Positions 15,038-24,101 of a stretch of DNA of 32,712 bases are shown here, piece by piece; the stretch's first letter is position 1, and every line of letters begins with the position of its first letter. The stretch is from positions 1 to 32,712 of the forward strand of contig NZ_SMFL01000004.1 in the NCBI RefSeq assembly GCF_004349265.1, written 5' to 3'. The position numbers and the translations under genes are program-made. Under the pieces are notes generated by a model. That model worked only from the letters and a program-made list of their open reading frames with translations. It was not told where the DNA came from and ran no database searches. Origin of the DNA: Dyadobacter psychrotolerans (GTDB lineage Bacteria > Bacteroidota > Bacteroidia > Cytophagales > Spirosomataceae).

Positions 15038-16024
15038 TCAAATCGGGTCAGAAAGCTGCCCGGTATAATGAAAATATTTTTGCAGCACCAAAATAGAAAT
15101 AAGGTCTTCTAATTTGTTATCCAGAAATTGCTTGACATAAGTATTTGCATTTGTGACAATCTTCTGCGCTTCTATTGGATGATCTATATAATATCGGAGT
15201 TTTTCTTCCAGATCAGAATAGTCTTTTTTAATACAAATAAAGTGAAAATCAGCAATAAGTGTCCCTTCCATAAACCAGGTTTCATAGGTCGGTTCAGGCA
15301 TCACGGCGATAGAATTTGAGGACATGATCCATTTGAGATTGGTTGCTACATCATTACCTTCCAGGCTGAGGATGAACTTGTATTCTAAATGGTCAATAAT
15401 GGATATTTTCGGTTTCAGCCAGGCCGGATTTCCACCTACTTTATTTACCTGACCCAGATCACACAACGGATGTTCGAAGTATTTTTCCATAAATCGGACA
15501 CGGTGTGGCTGTGGAGAATTTGGTGCGCTAATTGAGCCCCGCCCGATCAAAATATCTTTTTTTTGAGTAAATTGATATGGATCTTTAACAAAAAAGAAAT
15601 GTCTGTTTTTATCCATTTTCAGTATCACGGCGTTTTCGTTGTTGTTTCCAACGGGTCTGCTTTTTTGTAAAGTTGGTACATCCGGAATATGTATTACATC
15701 TTTAAATAAAAAATTCGCCTTTAAAGATTGTTTAAAATATCTGGTGTGCTCACGGGTGTCGAAATAGTAGGCACTAGGACCTTTAATCTTATTCATTTCG
15801 GACAGTAACACGGCATTTTCTCCTAACTCTTTCTGATAACTTAACTTATTATAATATTTTAACCGACTATTCAGGTAATGAAGATCGTAATTGTTTGAAG
15901 ACAGGATTTTTCTTCGTAAAGTTTTTTGATACAGCTTATTAGGGATAAGCTCTCTTGAATAATTTGTTATAAAATATACTACTTTGTTTTTTCTAATTGA
16001 TAGGAAAATCTTGTTGAATATCAT
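15038..16024 (-). CDS. Glycosyltransferase family 90 (CAP10-like, LPS/polysaccharide)
   Basis: A 328-residue protein of the family-90 type. The start at 16024 (MIFNKIFLSIRKNK) is preferred; the frame is open to an ATG at 16099. Recognisable parts in order are YYNKLSYQ, a region with YYFDTREH, then ILIGRGSISAPNSPQPHRVR followed by FMEKYF, SIIDHLEYKFILSLEGND (the D-H-L-x-Y-K-x-x-L-x-x-E-G family core), ATNLKWIMSSNSIAVMPEP with E-T-W and the closing ELEEKLRYYIDHP-like helix (here DLEEKL). Family-90 enzymes transfer xylose or glucose-type sugars to lipooligosaccharide or capsule. There is no signal peptide. It stands without other polysaccharide genes, so the acceptor is unknown. The region is AT-rich compared with its neighbours, which hints at transfer. 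Confidence 0.85.
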   Translation of the reverse strand: MIFNKIFLSIRKNKVVYFITNYSRELIPNKLYQKTLRRKILSSNNYDLHYLNSRLKYYNKLSYQKELGENAVLLSEMNKIKGPSAYYFDTREHTRYFKQSLKANFLFKDVIHIPDVPTLQKSRPVGNNNENAVILKMDKNRHFFFVKDPYQFTQKKDILIGRGSISAPNSPQPHRVRFMEKYFEHPLCDLGQVNKVGGNPAWLKPKISIIDHLEYKFILSLEGNDVATNLKWIMSSNSIAVMPEPTYETWFMEGTLIADFHFICIKKDYSDLEEKLRYYIDHPIEAQKIVTNANTYVKQFLDNKLEDLISILVLQKYFHYTGQLSDPI

Positions 16025-16607
16025 GTGTATTTTTTGAGCTTCCTTAATAACTGTAATAAAAAGTTGAGAATTGAATTTGTCGCAACCAGCGATTTTCAAT
16101 AAATGTATTTTTCCGGATCGATGAATTGGGCTGGTAAATCTTAATATTTGTCTTTACAAACTATAAAATGCTATATAAATAACCATACATAAATTTTATA
16201 GACAAGACAATATACACCTAACATTACTTACAATCAAATAACTTTTAAGGGGCAGCAACACGCAAAATGCCCGGAGCTGCAAAGTATCGGATACAAACAG
16301 TTTTTCACCAAATTTAGTAGACTGGGTGCGGTCATTGATTAGTTTGATTGATTTTACTTTATGGTAAGCAAGACTCCGAAAGATAGATCTATCAGACTTG
16401 TGACCAGGTGGCGGACGCTGAGCGAGGTCTTTAAACATCATTGAGTAAATTTACTTGGGAGCTAAAACAAAAGAATTCCCATTTTTTTAGAGGAAATTTA
16501 ACACCTTCCAGCCTTGTTGTAACTGGTTGCTGCTGGTTAAAACCTTGGAAAAAACCGAAAGAAAGCGCATAATTTACAATATGATCACCAGGTGTGAAAT
16601 ACAACAG
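16025..16607. other. Divergent intergenic region with a 12-bp palindrome
   Basis: About 580 bases between the divergent glycosyltransferase and oxidoreductase genes. No exact TTG-N19-TAnnTTTG match is visible for either. A minus-strand open frame at 16196-16441 (81 codons) has no protein-like motif and is not accepted as a gene. A perfect 12-bp palindrome, AGTAAATTTACT, lies at 16444-16455 and is listed separately. Confidence 0.4.
16444..16455. promoter_or_regulatory. 12-bp perfect palindrome, possible operator
   Basis: AGTAAATTTACT is a perfect palindrome in the divergent intergenic region, about 150 bp before the oxidoreductase start. It could be a dimeric regulator site, but an AT-rich palindrome of this size may also be chance. 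Confidence 0.25.
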
Positions 16608-18269
16608 ATGCTAAAAAATAGAAAACTGAGAAGCTGTCTTTTGTTGCTGATCACTTTGCAGGTGTCCTTAAACGGTTTTAGTCAAAAGAAATTTGATGTC
16701 ATCATTTACGGCGGAACAGCTGCCGGTTACTCTGCCGCAATACAGGTTGCACGTCAAGGGAAAACAGTAGCCATCATCGAGCCCGGCGGTCATATCGGAG
16801 GCAATGTTGTAGAGGGTCTTGGCGGGACAGATATTGACAACCATAAAGAGTTTCAAAACAGTTTGGCTGTTAAAGGGATTGCTTTGGAGTTTTACTCCCG
16901 GGTTGCAAAAGCATATGGCCGTCAGCAGGCGTTTGATAAAATGATTCGAAATAAAGAAAAGAACCCAGCCCTTTGGCGCATGGAATCCAGCGTAGCAGAA
17001 AGGGTAATCAAAGATTGGCTGGCTGAATCTCATGTCGTGCTATTTTGCAACCACCCGCTCAGTGACGCAAAGAATTCAGTGGTAAAAAGAGGCAGTAAAA
17101 TTATTAGTTTAAAAACCAAAGCCGGTCAGATTTTCCAAGGCAGTATTTTTATCGATGCCAGCATAGAGGGTGACCTTTTGGCAGCCGCATCGGTGAGTTA
17201 CACGGTTGGACGGGAAGCCAATAGCGTATACAACGAGACGCTTAACGGCATTCGGGCAGAGACAACCCATGCGCAATTTGATGTTAAAGTAGATCCATTT
17301 AAAACACCCCGTGAGCCTAAAAGTGGTTTGATTGCCACCATTCAGCAAGGACCATTTGGAACGCCTGGTGCGGCGGATAAAAACCTGCAGGCCTTTTGTT
17401 TCCGGGTATGTCTGACAAAACAGAAAGATAATCAAATAGCGTTTTATAAACCTCCAGGTTTCAACCGTAATAATTATGAAATTTATCTGCGGTATTTAAG
17501 GGCAGGTGGAAAGTTGTATAAACCTTCAGCTAATCTGCCCAACGGCAAAACGGATCTTGGCGCCTGGCACGACCTTTCACATAATTTGTACGGAATGAAC
17601 GTAGCGTATCCAGAGGGCAGTGATGCCAGACGTAAACAGATTCTTCTCGAGCATGAAACATTCACAAAAGGATTGTTTTATTTTTTAGCCACAGATCCAC
17701 AGGTGGGCATGTTGGATCAAAACCTTCAGAATGAATGGGCGGGTTGGGGATATGCAAAAGACGAATTTACCGACAACAATGGTTTTCCCCGGATGTTTTA
17801 TGTTCGGGATGCACGCCGGATGGTGTCTGATTATGTGATAACCGAGCACCATGTCAGAAAGGATAATCCCGTTAAGGTGTCAGATCCTGTCTGTATTGCA
17901 TATTGGCCCACTGATGTTCATAGTGTTCGCCGGATTGTGAAAGATGGTTATGCTTATAATGAGGGTTTTGTGTTTGGAGGAAATTATTGGCGCCCGCTGC
18001 CGGTTTCCTACCGCTCGATGATTCCCAAAAGAAAGCAGTGTACCAATTTGCTGACCCCGACTTGTTTATCTTCAAGCCATATTGCCTATGGAGCAGTCCG
18101 GCTTGAATGGACATTTATGGCACTCGGACAAGCCGCCGCGTTGGCAGCGGTTCTTGCAATCGATTCAAAAATAGCGGTGCAGGATGTGGGCTATATCCAA
18201 CTAAAACACGAGCTTTTACTGCATGGGGCATTCGTTGATCCGGATCATGTAGGAATGCCAGAAGACTGA
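16608..18269 (+). CDS. Exported FAD-dependent oxidoreductase (FAD_oxidored, PF12831-like)
   Basis: A 553-residue protein. The start at 16608 gives a signal peptide (MLKNRKLRSCLLLLITLQVS then GFSQ); ATGs at 16527 and 16581 are further upstream. Directly after it comes the dinucleotide-binding fold: FDVIIYGGTAAGYSAAIQVA (the GGTxAG version of the Gly-rich loop, typical of this family) and VAIIEPGGHIGGNVVEGLGG. The long middle part contains IFIDASIEGDLLAAASVSYT with E-G-D, and FYVRDARRMVSDYVIT. The C-terminal RLEWTFMALGQAAALAAVLA helix closes the FAD site. Such proteins are often annotated as FAD-dependent oxidoreductase or xanthan-lyase-like and are found with polysaccharide and secreted-enzyme genes in Bacteroidota. 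The electron donor and substrate are unknown. It converges with the giant protease gene, with no shared promoter. Confidence 0.88.
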   Translation: MLKNRKLRSCLLLLITLQVSLNGFSQKKFDVIIYGGTAAGYSAAIQVARQGKTVAIIEPGGHIGGNVVEGLGGTDIDNHKEFQNSLAVKGIALEFYSRVAKAYGRQQAFDKMIRNKEKNPALWRMESSVAERVIKDWLAESHVVLFCNHPLSDAKNSVVKRGSKIISLKTKAGQIFQGSIFIDASIEGDLLAAASVSYTVGREANSVYNETLNGIRAETTHAQFDVKVDPFKTPREPKSGLIATIQQGPFGTPGAADKNLQAFCFRVCLTKQKDNQIAFYKPPGFNRNNYEIYLRYLRAGGKLYKPSANLPNGKTDLGAWHDLSHNLYGMNVAYPEGSDARRKQILLEHETFTKGLFYFLATDPQVGMLDQNLQNEWAGWGYAKDEFTDNNGFPRMFYVRDARRMVSDYVITEHHVRKDNPVKVSDPVCIAYWPTDVHSVRRIVKDGYAYNEGFVFGGNYWRPLPVSYRSMIPKRKQCTNLLTPTCLSSSHIAYGAVRLEWTFMALGQAAALAAVLAIDSKIAVQDVGYIQLKHELLLHGAFVDPDHVGMPED

Positions 18270-18392
18270 TAGATTCATACTTCAATTCCAATAGCCTTGT
18301 TTGCTCCGAAGCTTCTAATGGGAATCGGGTTAAAAAAAATTTCCGAACCTACACCAGCATGTTTATGTACTTCCATCGATTCAATGATTTGA

Positions 18393-21300
18393 CTATTCTT
18401 TCACAAACTTGAAAACTTTCTCCCGTTGGCCCGAAGTAATTCTAATCAGGTATAAACCAGGAGCGAAATTTCGGACAGAGATACTTATTGCTTTTTGTGG
18501 AATAGACTCATTCAAAGTAAATTCCTCAGTCTGTAAGATATGTCCATTCATATCTGTAATACTGCATGTTACAAGAAGGCCGGGTTGCTGCTCAAATTGT
18601 ACTGAAATTTTTTCCTTGACCGGATTGGGAAATATCTTCCATTCTTTTTCAGCGTTGACGTTCACCGCCCGGATAATAGAATATTGGAAACTTCCGTCCA
18701 TGTCTACCAGTTTAAGCCGGTAATAGCGAGTTGCCGAAATAAATTGATTGCGGTCTGTAAAAGAATAGGCACTTTGTTTTAGACTTTCCTTATGCCCGGT
18801 GAGCTGCCCAATTTTTACGAACTTCATTTGTTGGAATTCACTCTTAGTGATGGCAACTTCAATTTCGAAATGACTAAAAGTTTTCTCGTCCGATGTTTTC
18901 CATTCCAATAATACAGACTCCTTTTTCTCGAAATCGTAAAGCTGATGTTGAGCTGAGAAGCTGACAATTGACACAGGCAGAGGCTGAACAGAGCCAATGT
19001 AATCTTTTGCAAACCAGAATTCGGAAAAGTTTTTTGTCTCAAAATCAGCATAATAACCGTCCATAAAAGGTATAAGTCTCACCATCTGTTTGGGATAATG
19101 AGTCCAGGTTGATTCTGCGTTATTCTCCAAAATTCCGTCTTCGTTAATCCCTGAATACTTCGTCAGTGAAAGATCATATACAGAACCCGGCCTGCTAACT
19201 CCTGTATTATCAGTGGCCATAATCAGCCCTTCAACTTCCTTATCTTTGAAAAACAGCCTGATTCCAATGGGCTCGGTATAAATTTGCGGCGAAGCTTGAA
19301 TACTAAAATTGCGGGGAAGGTAGTATTGGCCTTTTGTAACAGGAGTTGGGGAAATGTTTTTGTAAGCTGAAACGGAAACGTTACCCATTTTTTGGTTGTT
19401 AGGATTGACCGCAGCTATCAAAGAGGAACCGACCTTTAATGATATCCATTGATTTCCTTCGACATGATCTGTCGATGCGAAACCCTGATTTGGTTGCTGT
19501 CCGGTAATCTGACCTGTGAAGTCATAGATCGGATCCCTATCATAGAGATGAACGTCATCGATTGCAAAACCCTCCCTATGGTTTGAAGAATTTCCTTTGA
19601 TAACAAATCTGAACCTGATATAACCGACCGACCAGGGTAAGGCAAGCTCACTAGCCACATGCCAACGGGTATAATCCTGAGAATTCCAGGCAAGAACCTT
19701 TCCAACGGTGGGTTTATACCAATTGGTACTCCAGTCTGATCCGCCTAATGTTTGCCAATTCGATGAAGTACTGTATTCCACGTATGCAATATCACAGCCA
19801 CCTTCATCACATGGATCCAGATCTAAGGAGCTGCTAAAGCTCAGCATAATGCTTCCCCTGTTGCTATCACCAAGATAAAAACACGGCGAGTATAGATAGG
19901 AAATGCCATCGTTTTGGTAAGGCCCGTCCAGATTTGTCTTCCATGCATTTAGCCCGCTGGCAGCACCCTTTATTTTGGAGGAGTTAGGATAACCGAATTG
20001 CCATGCCGAATTTTGACCAAAAGTCTGCCAGCCTCCAGGTCCATTTTCAAAATCTTCAAAATAAGGAAACTTTGTGATAGTCGGCGGGGTAGTGACCTGA
20101 AGGTGCGAAACATTATTGTCTGGCTTCAAATCAAGATATTTGCTAAGCGAAGCCCTGATCAAATGGTCCCCCTCTTGTTGCAGCTTCGAAATTATGCTAA
20201 AAGCAAAACTTGCTTCGCTGCCTGCTCTCACAACAGGAATAAATGCAGAACTCACATTAAGTCCGTCAACCGAAACCTGCACAGGCACATTAAAGCAATC
20301 GTCAGTTCCCAGGTTTTTTACGCGCACACTAAGTTTTTGCGAAGTTTCTGTGCATACAGGAAGGGATAATGGCGCGACTTCAACCAATACAATATCACTT
20401 GCAGCTTTTACCAACTCTATATCATCAATGATAATTCCGTCTGTTTGCGCAGGATACCTGGCTTTTTGGCGCCACATTACCTGAAAGCTTGTTGAGAAAC
20501 GTTGAGAATTCTTCTGTAAAAGATTGCTTATCTCTACCGTTTTTTGGTAATAATTATTGTCTAACCTCAAATGTTGTGTGTCGCGATAATCAGACACGAA
20601 AATCCAGGAATCCGCATCGCTTCCCCGGATATATATGCCTACATCTCCGTAATAGTAGCCGTTATATGGACGAAACCGAAATTTTAGAAGCATCTCATCA
20701 ACCCCGGTACTGAGATCAGCAAGATTGTAAGTGCCTACAAGTGTCGTAAAGTATTCATGCGTGCCCCAGCTATCCGCATCAAACAGTAATGCCTTACGCC
20801 CCGAAAACGCAGTTTCCGGATCCGTCAGGGTTCTCAGCCTGCCTATATTACTCTGAGAAATAAAATCATATTTATCGGCATTCTCCAGACCTATTTGATC
20901 GAATTGCAATGTTTGGCCCGGCATTGCTTCAAAACTTTCCAGATACGGCAATGAAACTGGGCTGTTCGGAAGTTGTTTTATAACAATCGTCTTTCGGTTA
21001 TTTTTCTGTACGATATCTCCATCCATTTTTATGTAAAAATTGAATGTATAAGTCCCGGCAATATGTAAATCTGCATTGTTGGTAAAAGTATGTTCCAGAG
21101 TTGCCTGTGGCGCGATTTCTAAGCTAATTGTCTCCCAATGAATTTGAGCATTTTCTCCGCCGATTGAATATCCCAGCTCAAATGGCTTCTTCACTGGCTG
21201 ATCGTCAAAATTCTGGATACGAATTGCAACTGGCTCAGAGGCCGTTAAACTGCTTGATGTTAACTCCCTGCCAGATTTCAGGGGTGAAATAATTGAAATG

Positions 21301-23786
21301 ATGCCCAGGTCATTATCAGAGATTGTACCCTCGCAACTACCACCGCTCGGCTTGTGGCCAATTGCGATCGCTCTCCTGCCAGGTATTCCACTGATTCGTG
21401 GGCGCACTGAGAAATAATAGGTAGTGTCGCTGGATAAAGCACTGAAAGTGTATGTCAATTCCTTTGTAATTGTCACCGGCTTCATTTCTCCGTCGTTATA
21501 CCGCATAACTTCATAATCGGTTGCACCATTTACAGCACTCCACTGAATTAATGCATAGCCTTCGCATTGTACAGGCGCCAACGAAATAGTAGGAACCTCC
21601 ATAATTGTAAACGCGTCGCTTTCTTTTACTACCCCTGTCTCGTTTTGAATCAATCTGATTTTGGCGGAAACTGTGGTAGCATTAGGTACAATCCAGCTCA
21701 ATTGGGTGGTCTGTGCTGGCACAGCCGAATTAATTGTTGTCCAATCGGTGCCGCCATTCAGGGAGAAGGAAACGTCAAATGTGCTGGCCGGGTTTCCATA
21801 GCTATCCCAATGAATATTGATGTTGTCGTCAGTTGTTAACCGTTCTGATCCAACCGGATAAGTCAGCAAAACGGATTGTTCAATCAGATCATAAACCAGG
21901 AAAAACTCCTGCTGTCCCAGTGGCACAACCGACCCGGTCACCTGGAAGGTATAGGTTCCGGCAATGGGATTTTCTATGACAACTTGTTCTGCATTGTTAA
22001 TGTTGTCAACTTGTGATATGGCAGCAGCATAAACGTTGGTGGCATCTGGCGATAACGGCAACACCTCGGAACCCTGAGGGGTTTTGACTTTTAGATCAAG
22101 GTTATTCACAAGTGTTTTTCCGCCCGCTATTGTGGAAGTTGCCGGATCATTCCCATAGACCATTACTTTTGCCAGCGAAGTGCCGACGGGAATTTGAATC
22201 TGAAATTCGTTTATGGCAGCGTTTCCCAGCTTTCCACTAAAATAACACCCTTTTTTTAGCATCTCCGCAGATCGCAATAGGTTTATCATTCCAAAACCAT
22301 AACTGAAATCAGGACCAGCCAAACCCCTGTCTGATGCCCCATTGCATAGCAGGGCCTTAATCAGTGCATTTTTTGGATTTTGTTGGTTGTGGAGTTGCCG
22401 GTACTGTTGGTAAAGTAGTGCCGCGCCTCCGGTGACTGCGGGTGCAGCCATACTTGTTCCGGTTAACGCCCCATATTTATTATCATGTATACCGGAATAA
22501 ATAGATGAGCCTGGTGCAACTAATTCCGGTTTAATGCGTCCGTCCTGCACAGGCCCTTTGCTGGAACTAATCGCAATAACGCCGTTTACGAATGTCTGGC
22601 CGATGCTTAGCACATTCTTTGCCGAAGCATAATCGCCCAGCACATTGCCAAATCTGGCAGGAAATCCATTGCAGGCGGCCGCATAACCGCTGTTTCCAGC
22701 TGCAAATATATGTTGCAAATAAGGGAAGTTATGTGCTTGCTCATCAAGAGTCCCTGAATAACCAGAGTAACTTCCGAACCCCGGACAATCAGCTCCCCCC
22801 TCACTAGTCCCGTAAGAATTATTGGTCAGGACCATACCGAAATCGCGAACCAGAGCATTCGCCTCTTGCCATACTTCTTTCTGAGTACGCATAATAACAT
22901 CTGCCTTAGGTGCATATCCTTTATATTTTTCATTAACAATACCCGCGCCTGCTGCGGTGACTGTTACATGGACCCCATGCGGATCCATATACCTAGTTGT
23001 ATTACTAAGCACACGGTCACTCACGTCTATATGCGTAGAAGGGCTTCCCGCTTCACCGATTCCGATCACTACTCCCTGACCATTCAATTCGTAATTGAAA
23101 CCTCTGTCTGAGGAAAGCAAATTAGCCCTGGTCCCTGCCAGACTTTTGTCGTTGAGCGGCTCCTCAGGCGAAGTTATCTTTTCTATGTACTGAATCCAGG
23201 GCAAAGCGGCCAGCTCTTCGAGGCGGTTGGTATCGAGCCTGACTTCCAGAAATTGATAATCGATCAGACTTTCGGATATAATTTCAAACTTATTCTTTTC
23301 AAGATCAGACCTGATATCATCAATAAAGAACGATCTTGGGTAGCTGACCTGAACATCCATTTTTCCGCTAACCTTCCTCATATACGATGGAAGGTTATCT
23401 CCTAGCAACTGAGGTTGAATCTTTTGTATCGGAGATAATTCAACAATGTACTTTATACCATGTAATTTTAACAGGGCAGCATCCGGTTTACCTTTCAGCA
23501 CGGTCGTATAGGCGTTGTCGGGAATATATTCCAGAAGCTCTATTCCTGCTTGTTTTAACAGGTGGACATTTTCTTCTGATGGGATCGAATTAAACTGAAT
23601 AATAACCAATTTACCCATCGGATCAGAAAAGCTTTTCCAATCTATTTTGCCATCAGGCAAACCGGTTTGCTGCGTGGGAGTAACAACGCCATTTCTTAAA
23701 TATAACTTTTGGCTTTGAGCAATAAATGGATGGATACAAAATACTGGCAAAAAGAGCCAGAATAAGTATGATTTCAACAAAGGCAT
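18393..23786 (-). CDS. Giant T9SS-secreted subtilase (S8) with MAM/FnIII-like domains
   Basis: 1797 residues. A signal peptide (cut near IAQSQ) and an N-terminal propeptide-like region to about residue 215 precede the S8 domain (about 235-500). That domain has HGVHVTVTAAGAG (His270), FAAGNSGYAA (Asn365, oxyanion) and GTSMAAPAVTGG (Ser445). The place of the catalytic Asp reads IGIGEAG, so the residue is Glu245 (GAA at 23052-23054). After it come a P-like beta region (about 515-640), an Ig/FnIII-like domain (AYALIQWSAVNGATDYEV-type), CARDB-like beta segments, and two MAM or concanavalin-like domains (around 970-1120 and 1200-1400). The C-terminus (last 80 residues, WKIFPNPVKEKISVQF then LYLIRITSG) is a type A T9SS sorting domain. 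The protein is exported by type IX secretion and probably attached to or released from the cell surface. The D-to-E change leaves its activity open. Confidence 0.9.
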   Translation of the reverse strand: MPLLKSYLFWLFLPVFCIHPFIAQSQKLYLRNGVVTPTQQTGLPDGKIDWKSFSDPMGKLVIIQFNSIPSEENVHLLKQAGIELLEYIPDNAYTTVLKGKPDAALLKLHGIKYIVELSPIQKIQPQLLGDNLPSYMRKVSGKMDVQVSYPRSFFIDDIRSDLEKNKFEIISESLIDYQFLEVRLDTNRLEELAALPWIQYIEKITSPEEPLNDKSLAGTRANLLSSDRGFNYELNGQGVVIGIGEAGSPSTHIDVSDRVLSNTTRYMDPHGVHVTVTAAGAGIVNEKYKGYAPKADVIMRTQKEVWQEANALVRDFGMVLTNNSYGTSEGGADCPGFGSYSGYSGTLDEQAHNFPYLQHIFAAGNSGYAAACNGFPARFGNVLGDYASAKNVLSIGQTFVNGVIAISSSKGPVQDGRIKPELVAPGSSIYSGIHDNKYGALTGTSMAAPAVTGGAALLYQQYRQLHNQQNPKNALIKALLCNGASDRGLAGPDFSYGFGMINLLRSAEMLKKGCYFSGKLGNAAINEFQIQIPVGTSLAKVMVYGNDPATSTIAGGKTLVNNLDLKVKTPQGSEVLPLSPDATNVYAAAISQVDNINNAEQVVIENPIAGTYTFQVTGSVVPLGQQEFFLVYDLIEQSVLLTYPVGSERLTTDDNINIHWDSYGNPASTFDVSFSLNGGTDWTTINSAVPAQTTQLSWIVPNATTVSAKIRLIQNETGVVKESDAFTIMEVPTISLAPVQCEGYALIQWSAVNGATDYEVMRYNDGEMKPVTITKELTYTFSALSSDTTYYFSVRPRISGIPGRRAIAIGHKPSGGSCEGTISDNDLGIISIISPLKSGRELTSSSLTASEPVAIRIQNFDDQPVKKPFELGYSIGGENAQIHWETISLEIAPQATLEHTFTNNADLHIAGTYTFNFYIKMDGDIVQKNNRKTIVIKQLPNSPVSLPYLESFEAMPGQTLQFDQIGLENADKYDFISQSNIGRLRTLTDPETAFSGRKALLFDADSWGTHEYFTTLVGTYNLADLSTGVDEMLLKFRFRPYNGYYYGDVGIYIRGSDADSWIFVSDYRDTQHLRLDNNYYQKTVEISNLLQKNSQRFSTSFQVMWRQKARYPAQTDGIIIDDIELVKAASDIVLVEVAPLSLPVCTETSQKLSVRVKNLGTDDCFNVPVQVSVDGLNVSSAFIPVVRAGSEASFAFSIISKLQQEGDHLIRASLSKYLDLKPDNNVSHLQVTTPPTITKFPYFEDFENGPGGWQTFGQNSAWQFGYPNSSKIKGAASGLNAWKTNLDGPYQNDGISYLYSPCFYLGDSNRGSIMLSFSSSLDLDPCDEGGCDIAYVEYSTSSNWQTLGGSDWSTNWYKPTVGKVLAWNSQDYTRWHVASELALPWSVGYIRFRFVIKGNSSNHREGFAIDDVHLYDRDPIYDFTGQITGQQPNQGFASTDHVEGNQWISLKVGSSLIAAVNPNNQKMGNVSVSAYKNISPTPVTKGQYYLPRNFSIQASPQIYTEPIGIRLFFKDKEVEGLIMATDNTGVSRPGSVYDLSLTKYSGINEDGILENNAESTWTHYPKQMVRLIPFMDGYYADFETKNFSEFWFAKDYIGSVQPLPVSIVSFSAQHQLYDFEKKESVLLEWKTSDEKTFSHFEIEVAITKSEFQQMKFVKIGQLTGHKESLKQSAYSFTDRNQFISATRYYRLKLVDMDGSFQYSIIRAVNVNAEKEWKIFPNPVKEKISVQFEQQPGLLVTCSITDMNGHILQTEEFTLNESIPQKAISISVRNFAPGLYLIRITSGQREKVFKFVKE

Positions 23787-24101
23787 GCGTGAAGAAGGTT
23801 TATAAAGGGTATTCTTTCATCAAATCTATAAAATATTTACAAATCATCTTTTAATCCTGTAAGAAGACATATCAACGCAGAGCTTACATGTATCTAATTT
23901 AATAGAACAATTCTGACAGTCGGAGACAGCAAACCGCTAATAAAAGGTTACTAATTAAATGATTACCAGATTGGCTGCATAAAACAGCATCTCCTTGTCA
24001 AAGAAAAACGTTAATGTTTTAACTGACCTCGATTTTTTCTATGTTGCATAAAGATTTTATGAAAAAGTTTTTGCTACGCTAATCACGCCTTCCCATTCTA
24101 T
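23787..24101. other. Divergent intergenic region between subtilase and thioredoxin genes
   Basis: It is 315 bases long and should hold both promoters. On the minus strand TAGATTTG (near 23828) fits the -7 motif TAnnTTTG and lies about 35 bases before the subtilase start, but no TTG stands 19 bp upstream of it. No gene is seen. Confidence 0.4.

Noticed and set aside
16196..16441. 81-codon minus-strand open frame
   Set aside because: No motif, no start context, and no partner in an AT-rich divergent intergenic region.
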